5,191 nt of DNA from Bacillota bacterium. GTDB taxonomy: Bacteria > Bacillota > UBA4882 > UBA8346. A program made the translations under genes and the position numbers. Of the stretch, positions 1 to 5,191 are shown piece by piece; within the stretch, counting starts at the first letter, position 1; each line of letters starts with the position of its first letter. The DNA is taken from positions 1-5,191 of the forward strand of contig JANQHU010000360.1 in NCBI GenBank assembly GCA_028282485.1, given 5' to 3'. The notes under the pieces are model-generated. The model was not told the origin of the DNA and searched no databases. It saw nothing but the letters and a program-made list of their open reading frames with translations.

Positions 1-14
1 GGCCTTTAAATAAA

Positions 15-25
15 AAAGGAGGTGA
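15..25 (+). promoter_or_regulatory. Ribosome binding site of rpsO
   Basis: The sequence AAAGGAGGTGA is a near-perfect complement of the 3' end of Firmicutes 16S rRNA. Its GGAGG core ends nine bases before the ATG at 32, which fixes that start. A short CCTTT at 3-7 could pair with AAAGG at 15-19 and partly mask the site, but a five-pair AT-rich helix is weak. Only 31 bases of leader are in the window, so any S15 autoregulatory RNA structure further upstream cannot be judged. Confidence 0.9.
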
Positions 26-31
26 AGTCTG

Positions 32-298
32 ATGTTAACTACAGAAAAGAAACAAGAACTGATTAGTCAGTATGCTACTCACGAAGGTGATACTGGTTCT
101 CCGGAAGTGCAGATTGCTATTTTGACGGAACGAATTAATTATTTAACCGATCATTTACGAACCCATAAAAAAGATCATCATTCTCGACGAGGTTTATTAA
201 AGATGGTTGGGCAACGACGCAGATTGTTGAATTATCTTACGTCTAAAGACATTGAACGCTATCGTTCGATCATATCACGACTTGGTTTACGTAAATAA
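32..298 (+). CDS. rpsO: 30S ribosomal protein S15
   Basis: This gene encodes S15, a primary binding protein of the small ribosomal subunit. It binds the three-way junction of helices 20, 21 and 22 in the central domain of 16S rRNA and starts platform assembly. The product is 88 aa, the usual bacterial length. The GDTGSPEVQ segment lies at residues 19-27. The family signature around residues 41-54 contains H41, D48 and S51, the positions known in Thermus S15 to contact rRNA, followed by a basic RRG...GQRRRLLNYL helix (residues 52-69). The ATG is fixed by a strong ribosome binding site nine bases upstream. A strong terminator begins right at the TAA stop, and pnp follows on the same strand, the classical rpsO-pnp order. 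Nothing is truncated or odd. S15 often represses its own mRNA by binding the leader, but that leader lies mostly outside the window. Confidence 0.98.
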   Translation: MLTTEKKQELISQYATHEGDTGSPEVQIAILTERINYLTDHLRTHKKDHHSRRGLLKMVGQRRRLLNYLTSKDIERYRSIISRLGLRK

Positions 299-328
299 AA
301 GAAAAGCGGGTAACCCGCTTTTCTTTTT
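297..328 (+). terminator. Rho-independent terminator after rpsO
   Basis: The arms GAAAAGCGGG (301-310) and CCCGCTTTTC (314-323) form a perfect 10-pair stem around a TAA loop. The run TTTTT (324-328) follows. The AAAA at 297-300 can extend the stem to 14 pairs by pairing with the start of the T run. The A-rich left flank means it could also work on the other strand, but no - strand gene points at it. It sits directly after the rpsO stop, so it should limit transcription into pnp unless read-through or a separate pnp promoter exists. Confidence 0.93.
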
Positions 329-343
329 AGAAGTTTTGGGAAA

Positions 344-356
344 TACTAATTTAGTA
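344..356 (+). repeat. AT-rich palindrome in the rpsO-pnp gap
   Basis: TACTAATTTAGTA is an odd-length perfect palindrome centred on base 350. As RNA it could form a five-pair stem with a three-base loop, followed by GTTTTTT at 357-363. The helix has one G-C pair and is weak, so it may be a minor secondary terminator, an operator-like site, or chance. It lies in the 93-nt gap (299-391) between rpsO and pnp. That gap holds the strong terminator, this palindrome and the pnp ribosome binding site. I see no convincing sigma-A promoter in it. Confidence 0.35.
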
Positions 357-376
357 GTTTTTTGAAAGGGTTTTAT

Positions 377-384
377 GAGGAGGT
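377..384 (+). promoter_or_regulatory. Ribosome binding site of pnp
   Basis: GAGGAGGT contains the full GGAGG core with seven bases between its end (384) and the ATG at 392. It selects this ATG as the start, and the product then begins at the usual PNPase N-terminus. Confidence 0.88.
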
Positions 385-391
385 TTAACTG

Positions 392-2500
392 ATGTATAAA
401 TGGGAAACGACTTTAGCTGGTCGTCCTTTGGTAATTGAATACGGGAAAATGGCGAAGCAAGCTAATGCGGCTGTTTTAGTAAGATACGGAGAAACAGTGG
501 TTTTGGTAACGGCAGTAATGGCCGCCACGCCCCGGGAGGGGATTGATTTCTTTCCGTTACTGGTGGACTATGAAGAGCGGCTTTATGCCGTAGGAAAGAT
601 TCCCGGAGGTTTTATTAAGCGGGAAGGACGTCCGCCGGAGAGTGCTGTCTTAGCGGCGCGAATGATCGATCGTCCGTTACGTCCTTTATTTCCGGAAGGT
701 TTTCGGAATGATGTCCAAGTAATGGCAACGGTTCTTTCGGTAGAGCCGGATAACGAGCCTAGTTTAGTGGCCATGATTGGAGCTTCCGCGGCCTTACATA
801 TTTCGGAAATTCCTTTTGCCGGGCCTATTGGTGGAGTCAAAGTGGGCCGGATTAATGGGGAGATCATTATTAATCCTACAGTGGAAGAAGCAGAAAAGTC
901 GGACTTGCAGTTAGTGGTTGCCGGAACCAAAGAGGCGATTATGATGGTCGAGGCCGGAGCAGATGAAATTAGCGAGGCGGATGTCTTAGATGCTATCTTT
1001 GCGGGACATGCTGTCATTCAAGAAATAGTTGCTTTTATTGAAAAAATTAGGGAAGAAGTTGGAAAACCAAAGATCGAGCCGCTTTTAGCCGCACCTCATC
1101 AGGAGATTGAAAACCAGGTGCGTCAATTTACTACCGCGAAGATGATTACCGCGATTAAAACTGAGGAAAAATTAGATCGGGAAAGCCAAATGGAGGCTGT
1201 AAAAGATGAGGTTCGGCAGCATTTCCAAGGGATTCTCGGGGAAGAATATCTCCCAAATGAAAAAGATATTGAAGAAGTTCTCGAGACTATTATTAAAGAA
1301 GAGATTCGCAAGATGATTGCCGTGGACAAGATTCGTCCGGACGGCCGCGGTTTGGGAGAGATTCGTCCGGTTTCTGCAGAAGTGGGAATTCTGCCACGGA
1401 CCCATGGTTCCGGTTTATTTACCAGAGGACAGACTCAAGTTTTAACCGTTTGTACCCTGGGGCGAGTTAGCGAAGAACAGATTATTGACGGCTTAGGTGA
1501 TGAACAATCAAAACGTTATATTCACCATTATAACTTTCCCTCTTACAGTGTAGGAGAAGTAAGGCCGGTGCGTAGTCCGGGACGCCGGGAGATTGGGCAT
1601 GGAGCCTTAGCCGAAAGAGCTTTGGTACCCATGATTCCTTCCGACGAAACATTTCCGTACACTATTCGGCTGGTTTCAGAGGTCTTAGAATCAAACGGTT
1701 CTTCTTCCCAGGCGAGCATTTGTGGAAGTACCTTAGCTTTAATGGATGCCGGAGTACCCATTAAAAAGCCGGTGGCCGGAGTAGCCATGGGTTTATTAAA
1801 AGATGGGGATGATTTTGCGATTTTGACGGACATTCAGGGTTTAGAGGATCATTTTGGCGATATGGACTTTAAAGTTGCCGGTACTCAAGAAGGAATTACC
1901 GCCTTACAAATGGATATTAAAGTCAAGGGGATTAACCGCGCTATTTTAGACCAAGCTTTAGCCCAAGCTCGGGAAGGAAGGCTCTTTATCTTAGGAAAAA
2001 TGTTAGAGACTATTGCCCAGCCCCGGGAAGAACTCTCCATGTACGCTCCGCGGATCATTACCTTTAATATCGATCCGGATCGGATTCGCGATGTCATTGG
2101 TCCCGGGGGCAAGACCATACGGAAGATTGTGGAAGATACCGGGGTAGAAGTCGATATTGAAGATGATGGCAAGGTGTTTATTGCCGCAGTAGATTCTAAA
2201 GCCGGGGCTAAAGCTCAGGAAATCATTAAGCAGCTGACCAGCGATGTGGAAGTCGGCCAAATCTACCTGGGTAAGGTAACCAAATTAATGAATTTTGGTG
2301 CTTTTGTGGAAGTCTTACCTGGTAAAGAAGGCTTAGTGCATATTTCCCAATTAGCCAAAGAACGCGTAGCCAAGGTAGAAGATGTCGTCAATATTGGCGA
2401 TGAAATAATGGTTAAAGTAGTAGAAATTGATAAACAAGGCCGGGTCAATCTCTCCCGTAAAGTAGTTTTAGCAGGAGATGCTGGTGACGAAAAACTTTAA
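392..2500 (+). CDS. pnp: Polynucleotide phosphorylase (PNPase, polyribonucleotide nucleotidyltransferase)
   Basis: PNPase degrades RNA 3' to 5' by phosphorolysis, releasing nucleoside diphosphates, and can run in reverse to add tails. It is a cytoplasmic trimer central to mRNA turnover. The 702-aa length matches the family (about 700-710 aa). Domains in order are: first RNase PH core (about 12-210, with the RNA-contacting FIKREGRP loop at 74-81), all-helical domain (about 240-308), second RNase PH core starting at RPDGRG (315-320) and running to about 545, KH domain (about 555-610, GPGG loop at 570-573) and S1 domain (about 622-690, with GAFVEV and GLVHIS). The phosphate-binding serines lie at 437-439. 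D486, D492 and K494, the metal-site residues of the E. coli enzyme, fall at identical numbers here. The gene is intact. It follows rpsO in the conserved order, separated by a terminator. Downstream it faces a convergent kinase-like gene after 27 nt. In E. coli, PNPase autoregulates through its own 5' leader; this is not testable here. Confidence 0.98.
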   Translation: MYKWETTLAGRPLVIEYGKMAKQANAAVLVRYGETVVLVTAVMAATPREGIDFFPLLVDYEERLYAVGKIPGGFIKREGRPPESAVLAARMIDRPLRPLFPEGFRNDVQVMATVLSVEPDNEPSLVAMIGASAALHISEIPFAGPIGGVKVGRINGEIIINPTVEEAEKSDLQLVVAGTKEAIMMVEAGADEISEADVLDAIFAGHAVIQEIVAFIEKIREEVGKPKIEPLLAAPHQEIENQVRQFTTAKMITAIKTEEKLDRESQMEAVKDEVRQHFQGILGEEYLPNEKDIEEVLETIIKEEIRKMIAVDKIRPDGRGLGEIRPVSAEVGILPRTHGSGLFTRGQTQVLTVCTLGRVSEEQIIDGLGDEQSKRYIHHYNFPSYSVGEVRPVRSPGRREIGHGALAERALVPMIPSDETFPYTIRLVSEVLESNGSSSQASICGSTLALMDAGVPIKKPVAGVAMGLLKDGDDFAILTDIQGLEDHFGDMDFKVAGTQEGITALQMDIKVKGINRAILDQALAQAREGRLFILGKMLETIAQPREELSMYAPRIITFNIDPDRIRDVIGPGGKTIRKIVEDTGVEVDIEDDGKVFIAAVDSKAGAKAQEIIKQLTSDVEVGQIYLGKVTKLMNFGAFVEVLPGKEGLVHISQLAKERVAKVEDVVNIGDEIMVKVVEIDKQGRVNLSRKVVLAGDAGDEKL

Positions 2501-2525
2501 TCTGCCTTATTAATTTAAAAGTTTT
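2491..2525. terminator. Possible weak bidirectional terminator at the convergent junction
   Basis: AAAACTTTAA (2491-2500, including the pnp stop) can pair with TTAAAAGTTTT (2515-2525) if one A is bulged, giving about ten pairs around a 14-base loop. It is the only inverted repeat in the 27-nt gap between the two convergent stop codons. Read on the - strand, the hairpin ends in a short T run (complement of 2489-2493). The stem has only one G-C pair, so termination would be weak, and the call rests on position and symmetry. Confidence 0.35.
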
Positions 2526-2527
2526 AC

Positions 2528-3580
2528 CTAAAATACTGGATCACAGAAATGATAAATTCCGTTTTGCTGAGGGAATTCTGTTAAAAAGAATTCTCGCTTC
2601 AGACGGATTTTTATTTTATTTTCTAATTTTCGTAAAAAGCGTTCCCGGGGCCAGGGCAGTTTCTCGTCATAATATTGGAGTCCGATCTGCCAAAAATCTT
2701 GGGGCCAACAGAGTAAAATATACATTACTTCCATTTCTGCTTTACTGAGAGGCGAAACTTGATGATAGTCGGCTAAAATTACCTGGGCTAGCCCGGAATC
2801 AAATTGACGGTGTTTCAGATTATGAATTAAAAGATTGATTAGATCATGAATTCGTAAATCTCGTAAACAATAATCAAAATCAGTTAGAAATAGCTTGTTT
2901 TGGGGAGTGCGTAAGATATTACGATCGGAATAATCGTGATGGCAAAAACTCCGATGAGCCGCATCAATACTGGCGATTTTTTGGTAAGGCGAGTTTAATA
3001 AAGCCCGCAGACTAATAGTTGCTTGAAAATAAAAGTCATCAAAATATTGGAGATAGAGTCGGCTAAACGGACACTCTTTTTTTTGGGAGTGGGCGATTTC
3101 ATAAAAGTCTTCTAACTGTTTAATGCGGGTTTTCAGTTTTTGGGGCCAATTATACCAAAAAGTGCGGTAATTGGAGTTACTGGGCTCGAAACCACGACTT
3201 TTGTAGTGAAAATCAGCTAATAAGCGGGTAGCTGCACTTAAATCGTGAGCATTCCGAAAGTCTAGTTCTTTGCTAAAATGCCAATCCGTTAAAAGATAAT
3301 ATTTATTATCCCAGAGATAAAAAGGAGACCTATCTTTAGTTAAGTAAAGTTTGGGAATATTCTCAAAAGATTGCTGGGTTAAGTGATTTAAAGCTTCATA
3401 AATAAACCATAAATCATCACTTGTTAAAAAAGAAGGGATGCATTTTAGATGTTTATAGCCCAGGTTAGTCTTTAATCGCCAGACTTTTCGGTGAGAAGTA
3501 ACTTCCAAAAGCTGAAAACCAAAAGCTGCTGTTATTTGGGAAATTGCAGCTACATCCAATGAAAGGTTGTTTTTCTTCAT
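2528..3580 (-). CDS. CotS-family spore coat protein, protein-kinase/APH-like fold (350 aa)
   Basis: The product belongs to the CotS/CotI/YutH group of spore-coat proteins, which share a fold with aminoglycoside phosphotransferases and choline kinases. In Bacillus these are inner-coat proteins; the phosphorylated substrate, if any, is not established. Visible family marks are the N-lobe VWRLKTNLGYKHLK segment, with candidate ATP-contacting K46; LADFHYKSRGFEP at 121-133; catalytic loop HHDYSDRN (H214, D216, N221); metal-binding DFD (D234, D236) followed by the RDLRIHDL element (D246); and the typical tail WPQDFWQIGLQYY (292-304). Length is normal for the family, with no signal peptide or membrane segment. 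It is the last of three tandem paralogues, its ATG overlapping the stop of the preceding gene (ATGA), so translation is probably coupled. Of the copies seen it is closest to the CotS consensus. The region is more AT-rich than pnp. Sporulation-specific expression is inferred from the family only; no promoter is visible. Confidence 0.88.
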   Translation of the reverse strand: MKKNNLSLDVAAISQITAAFGFQLLEVTSHRKVWRLKTNLGYKHLKCIPSFLTSDDLWFIYEALNHLTQQSFENIPKLYLTKDRSPFYLWDNKYYLLTDWHFSKELDFRNAHDLSAATRLLADFHYKSRGFEPSNSNYRTFWYNWPQKLKTRIKQLEDFYEIAHSQKKECPFSRLYLQYFDDFYFQATISLRALLNSPYQKIASIDAAHRSFCHHDYSDRNILRTPQNKLFLTDFDYCLRDLRIHDLINLLIHNLKHRQFDSGLAQVILADYHQVSPLSKAEMEVMYILLCWPQDFWQIGLQYYDEKLPWPRERFLRKLENKIKIRLKREFFLTEFPQQNGIYHFCDPVF

Positions 3581-4614
3581 CTGCTTTGCCCCCTTTCCAA
3601 GTGATAAGCATCAAATTCTTGCAAAAATCGAGCGAAATTATTGGTTTGGCTTAACAGTTTTGCTAGTTTTCGTAAGAGTCTTTTTTTGGAATGCTTATGC
3701 TTATTTTCATAATAGCGGTTGGTGATTCGCCAAAATTTTTGGGGAAAAAAGAAGACTCCTTTTATTACCGCTAATTCACTGGGAGAAATTGGCTTTATTT
3801 GGTGATAAGAATCGATTAATAGCCGAGCTGTTTGAAAATTCCAGCTCTCCCTCTTTAAAACCCGACGGGTTAATTTAATGAGGTCCATAATTGGTAAATC
3901 CAAGCGACAACTGTCATAATCAATCAAAAAAACATCATTATAAGGGGTAATAATAAAATTGCGGGCCGCCGGATCCCCATGACAAAAGGGTTTTGTTAAG
4001 GAGGCATTAGTCACTAACTGTTGATAATCGCTATTTTCGATTTTGTTAATCGCTTGCTTAGCCATGGCCAGAAATAAGGGGCTACTTTTTAAATAAACCT
4101 TGGCAAAGGAATCTTTTGGGTTCTTTAGGGCTTCTCTCTGGTAATTTTTGAGATCTTGGTAACGGTCTTGAAATTGTGCTAAGCATTTTCCCAACCGATT
4201 CCGCATATTGGAATGCTCTGGAGGCTGAAAACCTCGGGATTTTTGGTGAAAATCAGCTAAAATCATGGCTGATTTTTTTATTTCGGCGGGATTAGAAAAA
4301 TCAACTTGCCTGCCCTCGATCCAGTCAAACAAGGAATAAGCATACTTGCCATCAGAAATATAAGTATCCCCCCTTAAAGTAGGGATTAAGGGTCGCAGCC
4401 AGGGAAAGCCTTTTTGAATCAAATGGTGAATTGCCTTTTGTACAAAACAGAGGCGGCGGGGTTCTAAAGGCGAAAATTTTAAGTTTTTTCGGCCTAGATC
4501 GGTCTCGACTTTGTAGACATCTTTGACTTTTTCCCAGTTGAAAACGGTTAGGCCCCAAGGCTCCAAAAGCCTGGCTAAATTAGGAGGGGGCGCTTTAAAT
4601 TTTTTTTGCATCAT
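3577..4614 (-). CDS. CotS-family spore coat protein, protein-kinase/APH-like fold (345 aa)
   Basis: This is a second complete paralogue of the CotS-type kinase-fold family. It matches its downstream neighbour position by position: VYKVETDLGRKNLK in the N lobe with K46 at the same residue number, hinge-like FDWIEGRQVDF (96-106), LADFHQKSRGFQP (119-131), catalytic loop HGDPAARN (H212, D214, N219), metal motif DYD (D232, D234), then LDLPIMDL (D244) and FFFPQKFWRITNRYY (288-302). All expected catalytic residues are kept, so phosphotransfer is plausible but the substrate is unknown. After YYEN the tail is strongly basic (KHKHSKKRLLRKLAKLL), where family members more often have acidic and proline-tryptophan residues. 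The start is ambiguous by one codon: ATG ATG at 4614 and 4611. The gene sits 27 nt after the upstream paralogue and overlaps the next by four bases (TGA at 3579-3577 within ATGA), so all three are probably one transcript. Drug resistance is unlikely given the CotS-specific motifs. Confidence 0.87.
   Translation of the reverse strand: MMQKKFKAPPPNLARLLEPWGLTVFNWEKVKDVYKVETDLGRKNLKFSPLEPRRLCFVQKAIHHLIQKGFPWLRPLIPTLRGDTYISDGKYAYSLFDWIEGRQVDFSNPAEIKKSAMILADFHQKSRGFQPPEHSNMRNRLGKCLAQFQDRYQDLKNYQREALKNPKDSFAKVYLKSSPLFLAMAKQAINKIENSDYQQLVTNASLTKPFCHGDPAARNFIITPYNDVFLIDYDSCRLDLPIMDLIKLTRRVLKRESWNFQTARLLIDSYHQIKPISPSELAVIKGVFFFPQKFWRITNRYYENKHKHSKKRLLRKLAKLLSQTNNFARFLQEFDAYHLERGQSR
3589..3596 (-). promoter_or_regulatory. 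Ribosome binding site of the 350-aa CotS-family gene
   Basis: On the - strand AAAGGGGG precedes the ATG at 3580 with eight bases between. It lies inside the last codons of the upstream paralogue, as expected for a coupled pair with an ATGA overlap, and supports the start at 3580. Confidence 0.7.
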
Positions 4615-4617
4615 TAA

Positions 4618-4626
4618 CCACCTTTT
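4618..4626 (-). promoter_or_regulatory. Ribosome binding site of the 345-aa CotS-family gene
   Basis: On the - strand AAAAGGTGG lies three bases before the first ATG (4614) and six before the second (4611). Its AGGTG part can also be aligned with the AGGTG of the consensus, which makes the first ATG acceptable. It therefore supports a start here but does not decide between the two adjacent ATGs. Confidence 0.6.
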
Positions 4627-4641
4627 AGTTTCTGGTTTTCG

Positions 4642-5191
4642 TTAAATTAATTTCCGCAATTTGGGATAATAGGCTTTGAGGAAATGGCAGCGGGCTGCTT
4701 CTTCTTTTAAAATTTTCCACAGCCGACTCTGGTAACGTTTTTGGGTCCAGGGTAGTCTTTGGAGAAATCTTTGGTGACAAAAACGCCATATTTTTTGCGG
4801 AAAAAAAAATAAATAAGGAAGTGTTTTTACTTCAACAGCGGTTAAGGGACGAACCCCTTGATAAGCTTTCAGCATAATTTGAGCAAAGGTATAATTCCAG
4901 TCAGTTGCGGTCAGTAGCCGGAGGGAAAACTGGACTAATTCTTGTAGAAAAAGATTCTCTCCCGCCAAGTCAAGGTCAATCAGCCACCATTCTTCATGGT
5001 GAATTATTATATTCCGGGGGGCAAAATCGTTGTGACAAAATCCTGCCGGCAGGTTTTGTTGGTGGATTGGGAAGTAGCGTAGTTTTTGAATGACCCATTC
5101 TGCCTGACGAAGAAAAAAAGGCAACCATTCAGTTAAAGCTCGGTCAATTCGATTTTGGGAGTTGGTATCCTTTTGGAGCTGTTGCAAGGTG
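4642..5191 (-). CDS. CotS-family kinase-fold protein, C-terminal part (gene runs off the right edge)
   Basis: This is the third, upstream-most paralogue, visible only as its C-terminal 180 or so residues. The reading frame stays open to base 5191. The only candidate start (TTG at 5187) would give a protein lacking the N lobe. In the two complete copies the catalytic His is residue 212-214, but here it would be residue 52, so about 160 residues lie outside the window and the TTG is almost certainly an internal leucine. Visible parts are catalytic loop HNDFAPRN, metal motif DLD, and FFFPQKIWRFCHQRF matching the family tail signature. The element after the metal motif has diverged: its Asp-Leu is replaced by QEL, and the preceding RDL/LDL by ENL. 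HxD, Asn and DxD are kept, so it could still bind nucleotide and metal. Stop TAA lies 27 nt before the next gene, suggesting a shared transcript. Family assignment is firm from the C lobe; function beyond coat association is unknown. Confidence 0.82.
   Translation of the reverse strand, partial: TLQQLQKDTNSQNRIDRALTEWLPFFLRQAEWVIQKLRYFPIHQQNLPAGFCHNDFAPRNIIIHHEEWWLIDLDLAGENLFLQELVQFSLRLLTATDWNYTFAQIMLKAYQGVRPLTAVEVKTLPYLFFFPQKIWRFCHQRFLQRLPWTQKRYQSRLWKILKEEAARCHFLKAYYPKLRKLI

Noticed and set aside
583..1017. 144-aa open frame on the - strand inside pnp, and similar - strand frames at 1123-1329, 1172-1405, 1543-1833, 1885-2172, 2003-2260 and 2263-2448
   Set aside because: All lie antisense within the intact, highly conserved pnp gene, have no ribosome binding site that I can see and give low-complexity Ser/Ile/Thr-rich products without recognisable domains. 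They are shadows of pnp codon use.
4352..4558. 68-aa - strand frame inside the 345-aa kinase gene
   Set aside because: It overlaps a well-supported gene in another frame on the same strand and shows no domain or start signal.
4615..4680. Possible sporulation (sigma-E or sigma-K) promoter before the 345-aa gene
   Set aside because: I read the - strand for a CATA-type -10 element with a suitable -35 and found none. The 27-nt gap and same-strand packing favour a shared transcript starting beyond the window.
4905..5093. 62-aa + strand frame antisense to the partial kinase gene
   Set aside because: It is antisense to the conserved catalytic loop region of a recognised family member and has no supporting features of its own.
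2528..5191. Aminoglycoside or choline kinase (antibiotic resistance or lipopolysaccharide choline genes)
   Set aside because: The HxDxxxxN and DxD motifs are shared with those families, but SRGF in the two complete copies, the FPQ-x-[FI]-W tail, the 345-350 aa length and the tandem arrangement fit CotS-type spore-coat proteins far better.
1..5191. CRISPR array, insertion sequence, tRNA or rRNA gene, riboswitch
   Set aside because: No direct repeat-spacer pattern, transposase frame, cloverleaf or conserved RNA motif was seen. Nearly all bases are occupied by the genes listed, and the longest gap is 93 nt.

Overview
The window reads as chromosomal DNA from a low-to-moderate GC, endospore-forming member of the Firmicutes (Bacillota), most likely a clostridial or related lineage. 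Three things support this: canonical AGGAGG-type ribosome binding sites, a Firmicutes-like rpsO-pnp pair (88-aa S15 and 702-aa PNPase with the FIKREGRP form of the first-core loop), and several CotS-type spore-coat kinase-like proteins, a family essentially confined to spore formers. The species cannot be named from this sequence alone.

Left half, + strand (1-2500): housekeeping RNA and translation genes. rpsO encodes ribosomal protein S15. A strong Rho-independent terminator follows it, then a 93-nt gap with a second, weak AT-rich palindrome, then pnp, a full-length polynucleotide phosphorylase with two RNase PH cores, a helical domain, KH and S1. All metal and phosphate site residues checked are present at the same positions as in E. 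coli PNPase. The gene order is the widely conserved one, and the terminator between the genes implies attenuation or read-through, or a separate pnp promoter.

Right half, - strand (2528-5191): three tandem paralogous genes of the CotS/aminoglycoside-phosphotransferase-like (protein-kinase-fold) family, transcribed toward pnp. In transcription order they are a copy truncated by the right window edge (ending at 4642), a complete 345-aa copy (4614-3577) and a complete 350-aa copy (3580-2528). They are packed as an operon: a 27-nt gap, then a 4-nt ATGA stop/start overlap. All three keep the HxDxxxxN catalytic loop and the DxD metal motif, so they look like active-type kinase folds rather than worn-out copies. 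The third copy has lost the following Asp-Leu signature. Their substrates are unknown, and spore-coat or spore-envelope association is inferred from family membership.

The two blocks converge across only 27 nt, where an AT-rich inverted repeat overlapping the pnp stop may act as a weak bidirectional terminator. No tRNA, rRNA, CRISPR array, insertion sequence or prophage signal was seen. I found no clearly undescribed system; the most notable item is the tandem trio of diverged CotS-family kinases placed against pnp.
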